Under the pieces are notes generated by a model that had not been told where the DNA came from, made no database searches, and saw only the letters and a program-made list of their open reading frames with translations. The position numbers and the translations under genes are program-made. 64,000 nt of DNA from Parus major (lineage: Eukaryota; Chordata; Aves; Passeriformes; Paridae): assembly GCF_001522545.3 (NCBI RefSeq), contig NC_031778.1, positions 23,062,611-23,126,610 of the forward strand. Direction: 5' to 3'. Positions within the stretch are counted from its first letter, which is position 1, and each line of letters begins with the position of its first letter. Shown piece by piece: positions 11,474 to 24,000 of the stretch.

Positions 11474-13182
11474 TTAAAATTCATCGCTCTGCCACACGCT
11501 GAGGCCACGCTTTGTGCCTCAGCAGCCTTTCCAAAGCAAATATTTTGTGTGTTTTCCTTTTCTGTGCGGAATCAGAAAACCCCAGAAATCCAGTAAATAT
11601 AAATGGCCAAATAAAAAAGGAAATCTATTCACAGCCTGCACTCAACCACACTCCAGGGAACTTGTAACTGCTTCTCAGGAGAGCTGGGTAAAATATCTGT
11701 ATGGATCATGTCAGGAGGAATTACCAGCACTTATTTATGGCTATGTCACCCAATCCTAACATTTATTCACTTTATGTCACAGCTTCACTTTTAATTTGAT
11801 CATCCTCCTGATTTCCTCCACATCCCAAACGCCCTGGAGGCCCTTTAAAAATAACACATGTATGGAGCCCAATTCACGGGAAAAGCCCCCAGATAAATCC
11901 AGGCCAGCAGGAAATAACCATTGGCTTCTCCCCTCGGATGCTGCAACTGCATTTATCCCACTCCAAAAAGTCCCAGCCTGCCTGTCCAATATCTCCATTT
12001 TCCACACATCAGTCCCAGTGCCTGAATTCCCTTTTAAAGGGCTTTATTTTGGCACTAAAAATGGCTCCAATCGAAGGCAGGATAATTTGTGCTTCATCAG
12101 GATCCCAAAGAACATCAATTTAAATTAAAAAAGAAAAAAAAACAAACCTAAAATCAGTTTTGCCAGCGACCAAAGAACAGACAACAGATGTTCTTCAAAA
12201 TTTTATCAAAGATTACTCCTGTTCTGAGCAGCTGAGAGAAGTTTTAACAAATAATTTCTGACATCAAATTCCTCTCAGCACAATCCAAAAACGTGTTTAA
12301 GACACTGAGGTAAAAAGATTTGCAAAGTACTTGATCCTCAATTCTCCTCCTTCCTCAGACAACAAGATGTGGGTTTGGGGGGGTTTTTACAGCAGGGAAA
12401 AAATAGAAATAAACTGAAGAAGACAAAAAAATCTGGCACCAGCTTATTAAATATTCAGCCAGTCTGGCCCAGCTGCATGTGTCTAACTCAGTCTGGCAAG
12501 TTTGCAACTCTCTGAAGAGAGATTTAATTTTGCATTAAACACGCGGTCAGAAAATTAAGTTCAAGGGTTTGACAGGCGAGTTTGGGGAGTTCAGCAGGGC
12601 ATTTGTTGGCCTGAAGTTGTGGCCTCCTGAATTCCATGGAAGTTTCTCCCCCTTCCTCTCCAGAGGGATTTTTCCACACCCGACCTCCAGTCCCCAGGAG
12701 CAGCAGCTCTCTTTGGAGCTTTTCCTTTTTTTGGAACAAATCTGCCACTGGGTAAAAGATTTCTTTTAGGGAAAAAAAAAAAAGACAAATTTGTATTTTA
12801 ATGGATTTTTTTTCCTTCAGCAAGCCATGTAAAAATAGTTACCTTGTGCGTTAAGGGACCATAAAAGCAGCTGCCACAATTTCATTTGCTTTTAGAACCT
12901 TCCTCCACACATGATGTCACATTTTGCAGGTTAAAATAAAACCTGGTTACTCTGAAATGTCTCAGACAGCTGGGTGGTGTTCTCAGGACGGGGCTGGCTC
13001 CCCACAAACTCCACACATTCCCAAATCCTTGTTTTCTTGGCTTTCCCAAGTGCAGCACAGGTTCTGCAGTCTCGTCATAAAAACCTCATTAACTGAGTTA
13101 GAATAACAGGAAAAGAATTTTAAACTAAAAAAACAATGTTCTGATTGGAGTCTTCTTCCTTGGGTGTATTAAGGGATTTTTT

Positions 13183-13204
13183 TATTATTATTATTATTTT
13201 TTTT
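13183..13204. repeat. (ATT)n plus T-run microsatellite
   Basis: About five ATT units followed directly by a T run. It is a simple repeat with no neighbouring gene. Confidence 0.85.
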
Positions 13205-13815
13205 GTAGTTTTTTCCCCATTTTTATTTTAAATTGAGGGTGAGGTGCAAAGCGCTGCCTGTAATTTATTTACACACCTGCTTCACAACCACTTAATTTCT
13301 CAAAAACCAGCAGAAACCCAAATAACACCATTAAATTAAGCCTTAATTAAGTGACAAAATCAGGCCAGCAAAGTGACCCTGAGTCCCCACTCAGCACCAA
13401 CACCCCTGGGACAGCACTGGCTCCTCACCAGCAGGAAAATTCCTCATTCCCATTGGATTTTGCCTGGCAGATGCTGAGTCCTGCCCCTGCCAAACAGATC
13501 CCAGCATCACCATGGAGGTCTCAGACAGGAGCTCTCCCAACTCAAAAATATCAGGAAAATCCAAAAAGTTGTCATTCAACACCTCAAAACTGTGTCATTA
13601 CCATGACAACAGAAATAACTCAATTATTTACCATCCACCCATGGCAGCTTCACCGAGACAAACTCGTTCCCAAGGCTGCTGTGGGATAGTCTTTCAAAAC
13701 TTTGGATTTAATCATAAATAACATCAGATTAAATGGGTTTGTAGCAGTTTACTTGTATTAGTTATATTAATTTTATTTCTGAGTGTTAGATTTTAATGCT
13801 GATATATTAAACACA

Positions 13816-13852
13816 GATATATTTATATATATATCTATATATTGAAATATAT
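13816..13852. repeat. Alternating TA low-complexity tract
   Basis: Imperfect TA repeats interrupted by ATTT, ATCT and TGAAA. It lies within an AT-rich stretch and has potential for DNA unwinding. No gene is associated. Confidence 0.8.
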
Positions 13853-14289
13853 GAGGAAGATGTAGACATAATTTGAATAAGGCCATGAAAACAATCAGCT
13901 CAAGATTTGCAGGAAATCACCCAAAATTAAGTTCTTTTCTTTCCTAACCTCCATTAAACCATACAAGATTTTACCACAGAAACTCCCAAACCTACTCACT
14001 TTAAATTGCTCTCCAATGCTCTGGACATTGTGTGGTTTCACTGAAGAAATGAAGGTGGATTTGTTTCCACAGATAAATCCTTTAAATTTTAAAGGGAAAT
14101 TGTCACTAAGTGCCAAAAGCTTTGGTACAACACCAAATTCTGCACCGAAGGGGGAAGGAAATGAGACATCCCCTTGTGACAGAGGTGTTTTATTCCCTGC
14201 TCTGCACATCTCCTGCAGCCCAGACCTGAGAATTCCAGCTGGAATTAGCGTTCCTCAGAGCAAAGTTTGGTTTGCTGAGGTAATCACGG

Positions 14290-14512
14290 GTTCATTTGGG
14301 TGGGAGAAGCCCTCCACGATCACCGAGCCCAAACACTGTCCCTGTCCCCAGGTGCCACATCCTGGTGCCTTTTCAGGGATGGGGATCCCACCGCAGCCCT
14401 GGGCAGCTGTGCTGGGGCTGGACAAGAGGGATTTTTCCTTCTGTCCAATCTCAGCCTCCTCTGGTGCAGCCTGGGGCTGTTTCCTGCCCTCAGGTGCTCC
14501 CAGGAGACAGCA
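14290..14512 (-). mobile_element. CR1-type 3' fragment, minus orientation, diverged
   Basis: Reads as a diverged reverse CR1 of the same general type as the 11.3 kb copy. The order is ttcatttgggtgggagaagc, ccacgatcaccgagccc, aggtgccacatcctggtgcc, ccctgggcagctgtgctggg, then ttttccttctgtccaatctc and ctcctctggtgcagcctggg. These correspond to the ordered CR1 blocks between the extreme 3' end and about 220 bases inside. Many substitutions, including new CpGs and loss of the ttccaacc block, suggest an old copy. Open frames of 89-190 codons spanning it are artefacts of the GC-rich repeat. Confidence 0.75.
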
Positions 14513-17500
14513 CCAAGGTGGGAACAGGGCTCTTCCCAGGCTCCTCAGCACAGAAACTCCTCTGCTTGACTCAGAGTTCAGCCCCTAAATCACCCCAGGA
14601 GCATCTCCAAGCCCACATTCCCAGCAAAGGCTGCAGCTGCTGCGTCCCCTGGAATCCCCATTCCAGCAAAAATGGTTCATTGAATTACAGAGGCAGCAGG
14701 AAAGGACAATTTGTGATTTCCTCCCTGATTTCTTAGTTCAGATCATCCTGACGGGTCTCACCAGCCGCTGTTGGATGCTGCACGGGGCCACACAAACCCC
14801 ACAATCATTTCAAACAGCATTTTTTTCCCTCTTGCTTTTCTGTGCATAATTGCCAGGTATAAAATACAGCTCATCTTGAGCCAGCAAACCCCAGCACAGG
14901 GCTGCAGCTCCATTTATTTCTTCTATAAATAGCATTTCATGGAGTGCTCACCCTGGAATTTATACCACTTTAGTAATAAAATGAAAGTGGTGTTTTGGAA
15001 ACAGCATAAAAATGCATTTTTAATCATGAAACCTTGTAAACCTTGCCTAGAATAGTGTCAGAGACAACTTTTTCTTGCAGAAACATCAGAGAGATAAATG
15101 CTGACCAAGTCATGGGGCAGATGTTGGAACGACTGGGATTCAGAAAGTGGCTCTGGACACATTGAGCTGGCTCGGCATTTTAGGGCTGAAGTTAAAAATA
15201 CAAAGCAATGAATTTTGAATTTATTCCTTAGATGCTTCTGGGAACTACTGGAGAAAAAAAAATTGGGCAAGGCACAGGAGGCTGATGAGTGTAATTCCAG
15301 GATTTGGGATGAGGAAACGGGTGCATTTCAAAAGTAGGACCTGTTTTGGCCAAAAATCATCAATTCCCACTGCCCTGATCCTCCCTGGTCACCAACAGCT
15401 TCCTTTCATCAAGGCTGGGCTTTGGTGGGTCTTTTCTCCACTACCAAATTAACACTTGATTTTTGTTAAACTTGAGCTTAAATATGTTGGCACTAACACA
15501 AGAAATTCCCAAGTTCTGGTAGCTGAACAGAAAGGGAGCATCAGGATAAAGTCAAAAAGAAAATAAAGCAAAAAAAAAAAAAGAGTAAAACCCCAAACAC
15601 ATCAACCTCTTCCTATTTATCCATGGGAAATGAAGAAACTACTTATCCTAAAGCCTATTTACTACTTATTTCCCACAATTTGCAGAAATCCACAGAATAA
15701 TGGGAAGCTGGTTTTCTCCTTTTCCTAAGAAGTGAAATAAAACCCAAGGAAAGGACTGAAATGGCGATTAAAGTCAAGGAAATTGGTGGGGAATAAGACA
15801 GGGACAAAAGGAAAACAGGATGTAAATCTTGGCTCCAGAGTGTGCACTGAGGTTTGAATTCATTGTCTTCATGTGAAGACTGAATAAACATGATTTTAAA
15901 TTAAATCCTGAACACCAATAAATTCCTGTGGCCCAGACACTTTCACTTCATGGATGTATTTTTTTAGGGGGGGAAAAACCCCTGAAACTCAAGAAATTTC
16001 CATGAGGCTATTCACAGCTCTTTCCTTTGGAAAAGCAGAATATCCAGCAGGAAAGGCTCGGTGAGGATGTGCCAAAGAGAGGTGATGTCCATCCCAGGGT
16101 TTGGCTCCAGGGGAGCACTGAGGGACAGATATCCCTGTGCTTCCCAGCTCCAGAGAATTCCCACCACAGAGATTCCCAGCAGCCCTGCAGCAATTCCTGA
16201 GCACTGGAGGCTGGCCTGGCTCAAAAGGGCTGCTATAAATAATTCCAGGGTTAATTCAATGGAAGGGCTTTGGGAAAGAAACACGGGAATGATGATCCAA
16301 AACGAGCCACTCCTGAAACCCCCTCAGGGCTCTCAGGGCGCCAGACACAGAAGGTGCTGATCCTACACAAAATCCAAAGGGCAATGCATATTTTAAAGGA
16401 AAATCCACTGCAAACACCAAGGGAAGGCTGGCACTGACTCAGGGAGCTGTGCCTGGAGCACAAAAACCAGGAGAAGTCTCATGGAGCCCGCTGAACCCGA
16501 AGGAATCAGACATGGCCTCGGGAAGGCGACACGAACATCAAATATTCCAGCTATAAATACCCTGCCTGCCTCTGGCAGCGACCTGGGCCACGCAGGGATA
16601 AGCAGGACAAACATGGAAAGGCTTTTGGATCTCCCTCCGTGCCCCTGAGCACATTCCAGGGGGACAGAGCCGCCAGCACACGGAGGAGGAGCAGCCACGG
16701 CCAACTTCCCATGGTTTGGGTGGGAATGCCAACAGTCCAAATCCCAAATTAATGGGGAAAATGAGTGGAGAACCTGTCCTAGAAACATCATCCCAGTGCT
16801 GCAGTGATAAGGGTGAAGGTGTAGGTCTATAAAAGAGTTATGGGTTTGGATGAGATTAATATCCCCTTTTTTTGGTGCAGGCAGGAGGAAAAGTGCAAGT
16901 GAGAGGATTCCTGAGTCCATCAGCATTTCCCTTGCACTTTCAGTCATGATTCAGCTCCCATTTCAGTAACAACTGGAGCTGTACTGTAAAACATGCTCAG
17001 TTCTGCTCAGTCACTGGGATTTCCAGCCTGACCTTTCAGGAAGAGCCAGCAGCAGATCCACACACCTTGAAAAGGTGAGGGAAAGCACTCATGCAAAACT
17101 GGACAGACCCAAGGAACACACACCCCACCAGCACAGCTCTGAAATCATCACAAACTCCTCCCAGATGAAATTCATGAATTAATGAAAAAATCCTTGGGTA
17201 TCACCACGAGGACTAGCAGGAGTTTGGTGAATTATTTACTCACAGAGCAGGAGACAAGGGAAAGCTTGCAGCAACATCAATTCCTGACACATTAGTGAGT
17301 CTTTCACTTCTGTTTTATCAGCCTGCTCGGCTGCTCTCAAGTTTGCTGAGCCCTGTTCTGGGCCTCACTGAAAAGAGGTGACAATCCTGTCCACGTAGGA
17401 GCAAAGCTGGAAATCCCAAATCTCATTTTAACAATTCTCTTCTGCAGCCACTACAAAGGTGGCTCAAAGAACAGCTGGGATTTCATTTGGGATCTTCCAT

Positions 17501-18709
17501 TCACTCATTCTGGGTATTAGCCCCAAATAAATGCATGTATCAGGAAAATTATATCAGAGTTTTGTCATTGTTTCCACTCTGATTTTTTTTCAATTTATCA
17601 ATTGAATTTAATTTTTTTTTTTTTCAATTTATCAATGTTTCATCAGATTTCAGACAGGCTCTGATCTCTTCAGCAAAGGTTTGTCGATAACTAAAGGAGC
17701 CAAACTCATCCCTGCTCTCCCAGCAAGGAAAGATGCAAAGGAAATAAATGGTCAAACATCTTCCCTCCTCTCCATTCTGCAGCACAGGAGGGAAGAGGCC
17801 ACACCAGAGCTCCCATGAAGTCCAAAAAAGCTGAGAATGTACAATTTTTCCATGATTTTCTGATTGAAAAAAAACCCTGTCCCAGCAAGAATTCAGAAGT
17901 TCAGAAGGACAAAACACTGAAAATGTGAATTCTCCCATGCACAACCAACAATCACAGGATATTATTCTTCATGTCTTTAAACATGCTCCTTCCAGATCAG
18001 CCTGGCTTCAAAACCTCATTTGGCTGAATTTGATGGTTTTATTAGAGATTGTTATGTACCTAGAAAGACAAATGAAAATCAGATTTTGGAGGCAAGAAGA
18101 GGGGAAAAAATCCTGTATTTTCCTTGAGCCTTTATCACTCTATCCTGATTAAACAGCTGTCAAGCCCACCAGGCCTGAACAGTGAGAAAATCCCTGGTTC
18201 TGAGGGAAAAACCCCCACCAAGAAAAGGCTGATTGGGAGGAGGCATTTGGCCCACAGATATTTCCTGGAGTAGCCACAGAAAGGAGCCTGTTTGAGCATC
18301 TCAGGTCACCAGCAGACAATTGAGGCACAGATGTAGAAAGAACATCGAGCTTTGGGGGATAATCAGATTTATTTTTTTCAATAAGTAGAGCGTATTATTT
18401 TCAAGTGGTTAACTGAGAATAACTCTTGCAGAAGTACAATATAACAGTAATTATTCCAAAATCAATGGCACAAAAGGGTTCATTTCAAATCATGTTACGA
18501 TTGCTGGATTAAAGTAGTTATTATATAATAGGATAGTAATTACTCCACCTTAATAATTTCTGGGTTTCTGAGGGTGAAAGTGATAATACACAAGCTACAG
18601 CAGGTGTCAAATTTTAGATGTTGTGGGATGAATATTCCAAAGGCTGGAAAGAAACAAACAGATTAGCATATAAAAACCACAGGCATGGAAAAGAGCTAAA
18701 AATACCCAA
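14513..18709. other. Non-coding stretch with GC-rich patch at 16.0-16.8 kb
   Basis: No gene supported. A 184-codon minus frame at 16393-16947 and shorter plus frames coexist at 16.0-16.9 kb with no recognisable domain. A TATA-like motif lies at 16552-16558. A poly-T/caatttatcaat duplication lies at 17583-17636. No CR1 signature was recognised. Confidence 0.5.
17583..17636. repeat. Two-copy 34-bp tandem duplication
   Basis: A T run followed by caatttatcaat occurs at 17583-17602 and again at 17617-17636, separated by tgaatttaa-like sequence. Each copy also contains a small inverted repeat (ttcaatt and aattgaa). It is likely a replication-slippage product in T-rich DNA. Confidence 0.75.
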
Positions 18710-18718
18710 CTACTTCAC

Positions 18719-18872
18719 CCCTCTCGCCTTGAGCAGACATTCAGAAGCAGTTCGCTCATAAAGGGCTCTGAGCATGCAGTTTAAATCACAAGGAAGGTTC
18801 TCATCACCCTCCTCTGAAGGAACTTCATGGATTTTGGGATAATCAGCTTTATTGTCCGTGACTCTGGCAGGT
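18719..18872 (-). other. Candidate exon, function unknown
   Basis: On the minus strand a pyrimidine-rich run ending in ctgctccag is followed from 18872 by an open segment of 154 bases. It ends at 18719 before a possible donor (gtgaag), or continues three codons to a TAG at 18710-18712. The translation has a balanced, protein-like composition, including KADYPKIHEVPSEEGDENL, followed by an ALYERTASECLLKARG-type stretch that could be helical. I do not recognise the protein. The frame stays open upstream to about 19129, but that part is low-complexity and may be intronic. There is no polyadenylation signal close downstream. It could equally be chance; conservation of this frame in other birds would decide. 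Confidence 0.2.
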
Positions 18873-20119
18873 CTGGAGCAGACCAGTGGGACAGTGGGAA
18901 GTCCCAGATTGGCAGGAAACCCTAAAGACTCATCCCGTGCCTCCAGCACAGCTGGGCTTGCTCTGGGTTGGAGTTTTGTCAGCTGGTTGGAGACTCCAGA
19001 TCCTGGGATCTCCCTGGCTGGGATATTCCACAGCCCTGGACACATCCCTGTGCCACCACCCTGCCTGGGGATCACTGTGGGCCCCACCAACCCAACCCAC
19101 CCTGGGATTCGCTGTAAAAGCACCCCCAAACACCTGGCTGCTCCTGGGTTTCTTGCTCCCCTATCTCACTGCTTTTTAACCCCAAGCTCCCTTCCTTTCT
19201 CTTTAAATCCTGTTTTTCAATCACATTCTAAGAGCAGCACTTTTCCAGACGCCACCTTAAATCCTGCTTGGAAAGAATAAAAAGGAGAAACAGCCCTCCT
19301 GACAAGCTTTTCCATTTCCTCTCTCTTCTGTGGCAGCTTTTCCCTTATTCCCAGTTCCTAAAAGAAGACTATGCTAACAGACCCAAGAAATGGGAGGGTT
19401 TTTACAGATTCAAGACCCCAGAAAGAAGAACTGGGTTTGTTTTTTTTTCCTGTTTTCTTTAGAGGAGAGATCCCATCAGTGCCCAGCAGCTGCAGCACCC
19501 AGGTAGAGCAAATACACAACTGCCTGATTAGTCTTTGAAATGGAGTTCTCTTGGTATTACAAACTAAATGGCAAGTCCAAATGAAGTCCACCTAATTCCT
19601 AAAGAACAAATATTTGAGCCCTATCAAGGAATGCAAAGTCCCTTTGGAAAGGGAAGCAGACACTGAGGTTCAATACAGGTAAATGTGAAGAGTTTAATAC
19701 AGTTAAAGCAAGGAGAAAGGAAAGTCTCTTAAAAAAGATAACTTTGTATTGATTGTAAATTTACTAAGTGTAGTTCAACACACGAATTTTTGCCCAGTCC
19801 TGTCAAAACAGGGAAACACAGAGGAAAAGCAGCCCTGGAAACACAATCAGGCAGTGATGAAAGGAGAGGGATTTCTGTCACTGAATATTTCTGCAAGACT
19901 GATTTCATTCTGTGAGGATTATCAGTAACCGAATTATTACAGGTGCTTCACAAAACCTAACCAGTCACAGAGCTCTGAAGTGGAAGCCAAAAATATAGGG
20001 AACATTTGATTAAAATGTAAATATTTGAGAAAACTACAATCAGGGTAGTCAAAGTGTGAAAGAAGGATGTCACTCCAAGGAAAACTACACAGTATCAACC
20101 TTCCCACCACTGTGACCTG
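18873..20119. other. Non-coding stretch, GC-richer at 18.9-19.2 kb
   Basis: Overlapping frames of 67-142 codons on both strands at 18.85-19.28 kb show no domain. The rest is AT-rich with no recognised repeat. Confidence 0.5.
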
Positions 20120-20700
20120 TGACTGATCCCCACCTTGTCACCAGCCCTTCCTTGGACACCTCCAGGGATGGGCACTCCAAACCTCCCTGGGCAGCCTCTT
20201 CCAGCCCTTTCCATGGGGAAATTCCTGCTGCTGTCCACCCTGAGCCTCCCCTGGCCCAGCCTGAGCTGTTCCCTCTCCTCCTGTCCCTGTTCCTGGGATA
20301 AGATCCCAAATCCCCCCGGCTGTCCCCTCCTGCCAGGGACTTGTGCAGAGCCAGAAATTCCCCCTGATCCCCCTTTTCTCCAGGCTGAGCCCCTTTCCAG
20401 CTCCCTCAGCCCCTCCTGGGGCTCCAGCCCCTTCCCTGGTCACACTCCAGCCCCTCAAAGTCCTCCTTGCACCGAGGGCCCAGAGCTGGACACAGGAATT
20501 GAGGTGGGGTCTCACCAGTGCTGAGCACAGGGGGACAAACCCTTCCCTGCTCCTGCTGCCCACACTGCTTTTGATCCAGGCCAGGTGCCATCAGCTTTTC
20601 TGGCCACATCTGGCCACATCTGGGCTCACGTTCAGCCAGCACCACCAGGTCCTGCTTTATCACATTGTCCACTGGGCTGCTCCAGCCACTCTGCCCCAGC
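20120..20700 (-). mobile_element. CR1 LINE 3' fragment, longest copy, minus orientation
   Basis: About 580 bases of reversed CR1, 5'-truncated. Reading from 20120: a tccttggacacctccaggga block, ctccctgggcagcctcttcc, ttctccaggctgagccc, gagctggacacaggaattga, ggtggggtctcaccagtgct, and then ttttgatccaggccagg with two ctggccacat units. These are the ordered CR1 3' blocks running back into ORF2. The minus-strand translation keeps the LSLEKRGIRG remnant of the ORF2 C-terminal region and RLPREVW near the end, with frame breaks between. The extreme 3' tail is degraded. Its 5' edge abuts the 52-bp minisatellite. Confidence 0.93.
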
Positions 20701-20720
20701 ACTGACAGATGTGGGCAAAA

Positions 20721-21022
20721 GGGATCTCAACAACCCTGCAGGCACAAAACTGGGATTTCAACATGAATAGAAGGGATCCCAGCAACCCTGCAGGCACAAA
20801 ACTGGGATTTCAACATGAATAGAAGGATCCCAACAACCCTGCAGGCACAAAACTGGGATTTCAACATGAATAGAAGGGATCCCAGCAACCTGAAGACATA
20901 TAACTGGGATTTCAGCGTTAATAGAAGGGATCCCAGCAACCCTGCAGGCACAAAACTGGGATTTCAACGTGAATAGAAGAGGATCCCAACAACCCTGAAG
21001 ACACAAAACTGGGATTTCAGTG
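20721..21022. repeat. 52-bp minisatellite, about 5.8 copies
   Basis: Units begin with gggatcccagcaaccctg and end with tgaatagaa. Starts are at about 20721, 20773, 20825, 20876, 20927 and 20980, giving periods of 52, 52, 51, 51 and 53. Copy 4 and the last copy carry tgaagacat or tgaagacac in place of tgcaggcac, so two variant types are interspersed. Open frames on the minus strand run through several units because the unit lacks stops in multiple frames. They give LCLQGCWDP-type repeats that are not evidence of a protein. Confidence 0.95.
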
Positions 21023-24000
21023 CAAACCCTGCAGATTCCAGCACATCCCAGCACCCTCCTGCTCCCTGAGCAGCAGCCCCAGCTGCACCCCTGTGATCCA
21101 AGGGCTGTCCCCTCCCTCCCAGCACTCACAGAGGCCACCCTTGCACATGAAGCCAAGCCCAGGATTAATTTATGATCCAGTGGGAGATCTGCTCCTGATG
21201 CCAGGAGCTGCTGCTGCTGGTGAGGCACCAGCAGTGCCCAGGAGCCACAGCAGGGCTGCACAGAGGATGCCAAATCCCAGCCCCAAAGCTCTCCCTGAGC
21301 TCTCCAGGCTCAGGAAAACCTGCCCTGTCCCTCCCAGCACAGCACAACCATGCTGCTAAAAAGGGTTTCTCAATGCTTTCAGCAGAGAGATTAAACATTA
21401 AAGCAGACGGCGGTGGTACAAAATATTAATGCAGCATAAATAAGCCCCTTATTATCACAAAAGCATATTAACCATTCACCTCAGCAAAATTCTTCTCTCA
21501 TCTCTCTGCCTGCCTTCCTTCACAGCAGCTGCTCTGTCTGATGTAGGCCAATTCCTCCTAACTTCATGTTGAATTTCCTCGTGCTGAAACACTGGAAACA
21601 CGACACAGAAATCTCCAAAGAAATCTACGAAGAGCTGGCAAGCAAAGTGTATTACAGATTATTTCTCCCAGCCTAAACTGAGGTAAAACAGCTGCATAAA
21701 CAAAAGGTGAAAGCAGAAAGGCTTCCAGACAAATATTTCTGCATTACCACTCACAGAGGAAAGCATCACAACACATCCAGTTACTGGGCAGCTTGAGGAA
21801 TTATACTGAAGATGGTATAGAAATACCCACTCTACTCAAATAGGTTCATAAGGCAAGAGATTTTAGCAGGTTACTCCCAAAAAAGAGACTCCCAAAGATA
21901 AATGGCAGCAAGATGCCACAAATTGCCATTGGGTTTTTCAAGCCAAGAGACTGAAATAAATCCTCAAATATTCCTCAGAAATTCAAAATACTGAGTAACA
22001 TTAATGCACAACTTCCCTCCCACCCCCCAGCATTGTTTATAATCAGCAAATTCTTCATTCATGGGGCCAAGAGGCAAATCCTCCAGGATCAGCAGGACAG
22101 GCCAAGAGAAGTCTGTCCTCCTCTGACCAAAACACTTCATGGCTGTCCCATCTCTTCCTCTTCAGCAGAACATTTATTAGGAATTCTTCTAGGGCAGAGA
22201 TGATTTTTGTGATACCAGCAGATGGTCCAGTCCCACTTAAACCAGGAAGAGCAAATGTTTGTCTAAACATCAGAGGGAGAAGTTGGATGCTGTGATGTTC
22301 AGCCAGGAAAACTCCCCCGGGCCCAGCAGCCATGGCCCAAACTGAATTTCTGCTTTGAAGCCTCCAAAGCCAAAAGGCTGCTCCACCAGGACTTGAGGAG
22401 TTTTATTTGACAATTTTTGGGACCTAAAGGAAGGAAGTTGTATTGGGAAGGATTTCATTCTTCTAATTTTCACTTCATGTGCAGTGCCTGAAAGCTCCCA
22501 GCTGGGGAATAAGTGCAGAAGAGGAAACAACAGCAATAAAATAATTTGCTGTTATAGGAATCTTTCCATTAAAAGGAATCCAGCAAGGGGCTGCTCTCCA
22601 CCTCCCTGTGTCCACATGGAGCTTTTTCCACATCCTGACCACATTTTTTTTCCCCTTCATTTTCCTTTCATTGCCACATCACAAAGCTGGGTGACAAGAA
22701 CCCTGCACTTACAGGTAACACCTTTTGTCCCCAAGCCAACTGCTCCACTCCTCCAGTCCCCTTCCTACAGCTCCCTGCAGCCCAGAAAAGGGAAAATTCG
22801 GTGGGAAACCATCCTGAGGCACAAAAAGGAACTCTCCTTCCTACAGCAGAGGAGAAAGCAGCACCCAGCTCCTGTCTGACACCAGCAGGAGGCTCACACT
22901 GACACCCAGGAGGCTCCAGGATCTCCTGGCACAGGCACAAATCCTGGGAATGCTGAGAGCCACTGGAATAACTGAATTTAGCAGCCCTGGGCAGGATCCC
23001 CTGCAGCAGCCACCAGACATCCCAGGGGGGAAAACACATCCTCAGTCTCCTGCTCAGAGAAAGGTTTGTCCAGAAAAATACCCCAAAACCAAACCAAACT
23101 CCTTACCTTGAAAACAATTGTCCCATTCCCAGGAACATTCAATCCTTCTGTATTCATAAATCCCTGGATTACATGGATTCCACACCCCCAATAAACAACT
23201 CTGCTCCATCTTTCCCTCCTTCCTTCCCTGCTAAATTCCCTTCCCGAGGGGCAGCAGCTGTTCCTGGTGGGCAGCACAAATCCCCACAGGTGGGAGGGAA
23301 AACAGAGGGGATTTGGGAATTCCAGCTGGGAGGGCAGGGAGCACCTGCACAGCCCCTCCTGACTCTGCAGGGAGTGTTTGAGAAGAAATGCTTGGATCTG
23401 AGTGGAATTACAGGAAATTCCATGGGATCTCAGGAGGTTTAGCAGGACCAGGAGCTGTGTCCTGCTCTGGGTTCCCACAGGAGGGACAATGACTTTTTGG
23501 AGGAAGCCACCAGTGTTCCAACACTGTTCCAAAATTCCAGTAGATCACAGTTTTAAAAAAATATCTGTTTGTGTTGCTATTTTTTCCTCTCTCTCCGAAT
23601 TTTGCTGTATTACAGAATGGCTTTAAAACAACATTATTTCCTTTCCCTCTCTTGCCCCAAACCCCTGAAATTTGTGTTATTGATAAACATTTCTGCTCAG
23701 CCTCACACCCAACACTTTTTCCTCAGTGGAAAATCTCTCATTTACTGAGGTCTCCAGTCTCAAACCATTGCCAAACACATCCTGGAGAGCAGATTCCTTA
23801 AATAACACCATTGCAGGGGGGAAAAAAACTAAATTAATTCCCTTTCCAAAGCCCTTCATGGAGGGCACGTTGAGTCTTTTGAAGGATCCATGACCTGAAT
23901 TGGCTGCAAATTCCAAAGGTCTCGGGGTCACTGGAAATGCTGATTCCTCCTCCAGAGCAGGAGTAGTTATTGCTAAATTTGGGTCTAAATTTGGAGGGGT

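Larger units (their letters stand above)
11474..14289. other. Non-coding stretch
   Basis: No gene supported. It includes an (ATT)n tract at 13183-13198 continuing into a T run, an A-run near 12770-12783, and an alternating TA tract at 13816-13852. Open frames of 60-112 codons are two-sided and have no recognised domain. Confidence 0.5.

Noticed and set aside
14016..14588. 190-codon plus frame
   Set aside because: Its second half is antisense CR1; the first half has no domain.
16393..16947. 184-codon minus frame
   Set aside because: GC-rich patch with opposite-strand frames and no domain.
20721..21022. Regular direct repeats resembling a CRISPR array
   Set aside because: The units are contiguous with no unique spacers, there are no cas genes, and the sequence is avian. 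It is a minisatellite.
22978..23532. 184-codon minus frame
   Set aside because: Translation has no domain, and plus-strand frames overlap it; fits chance in a GC-richer patch.
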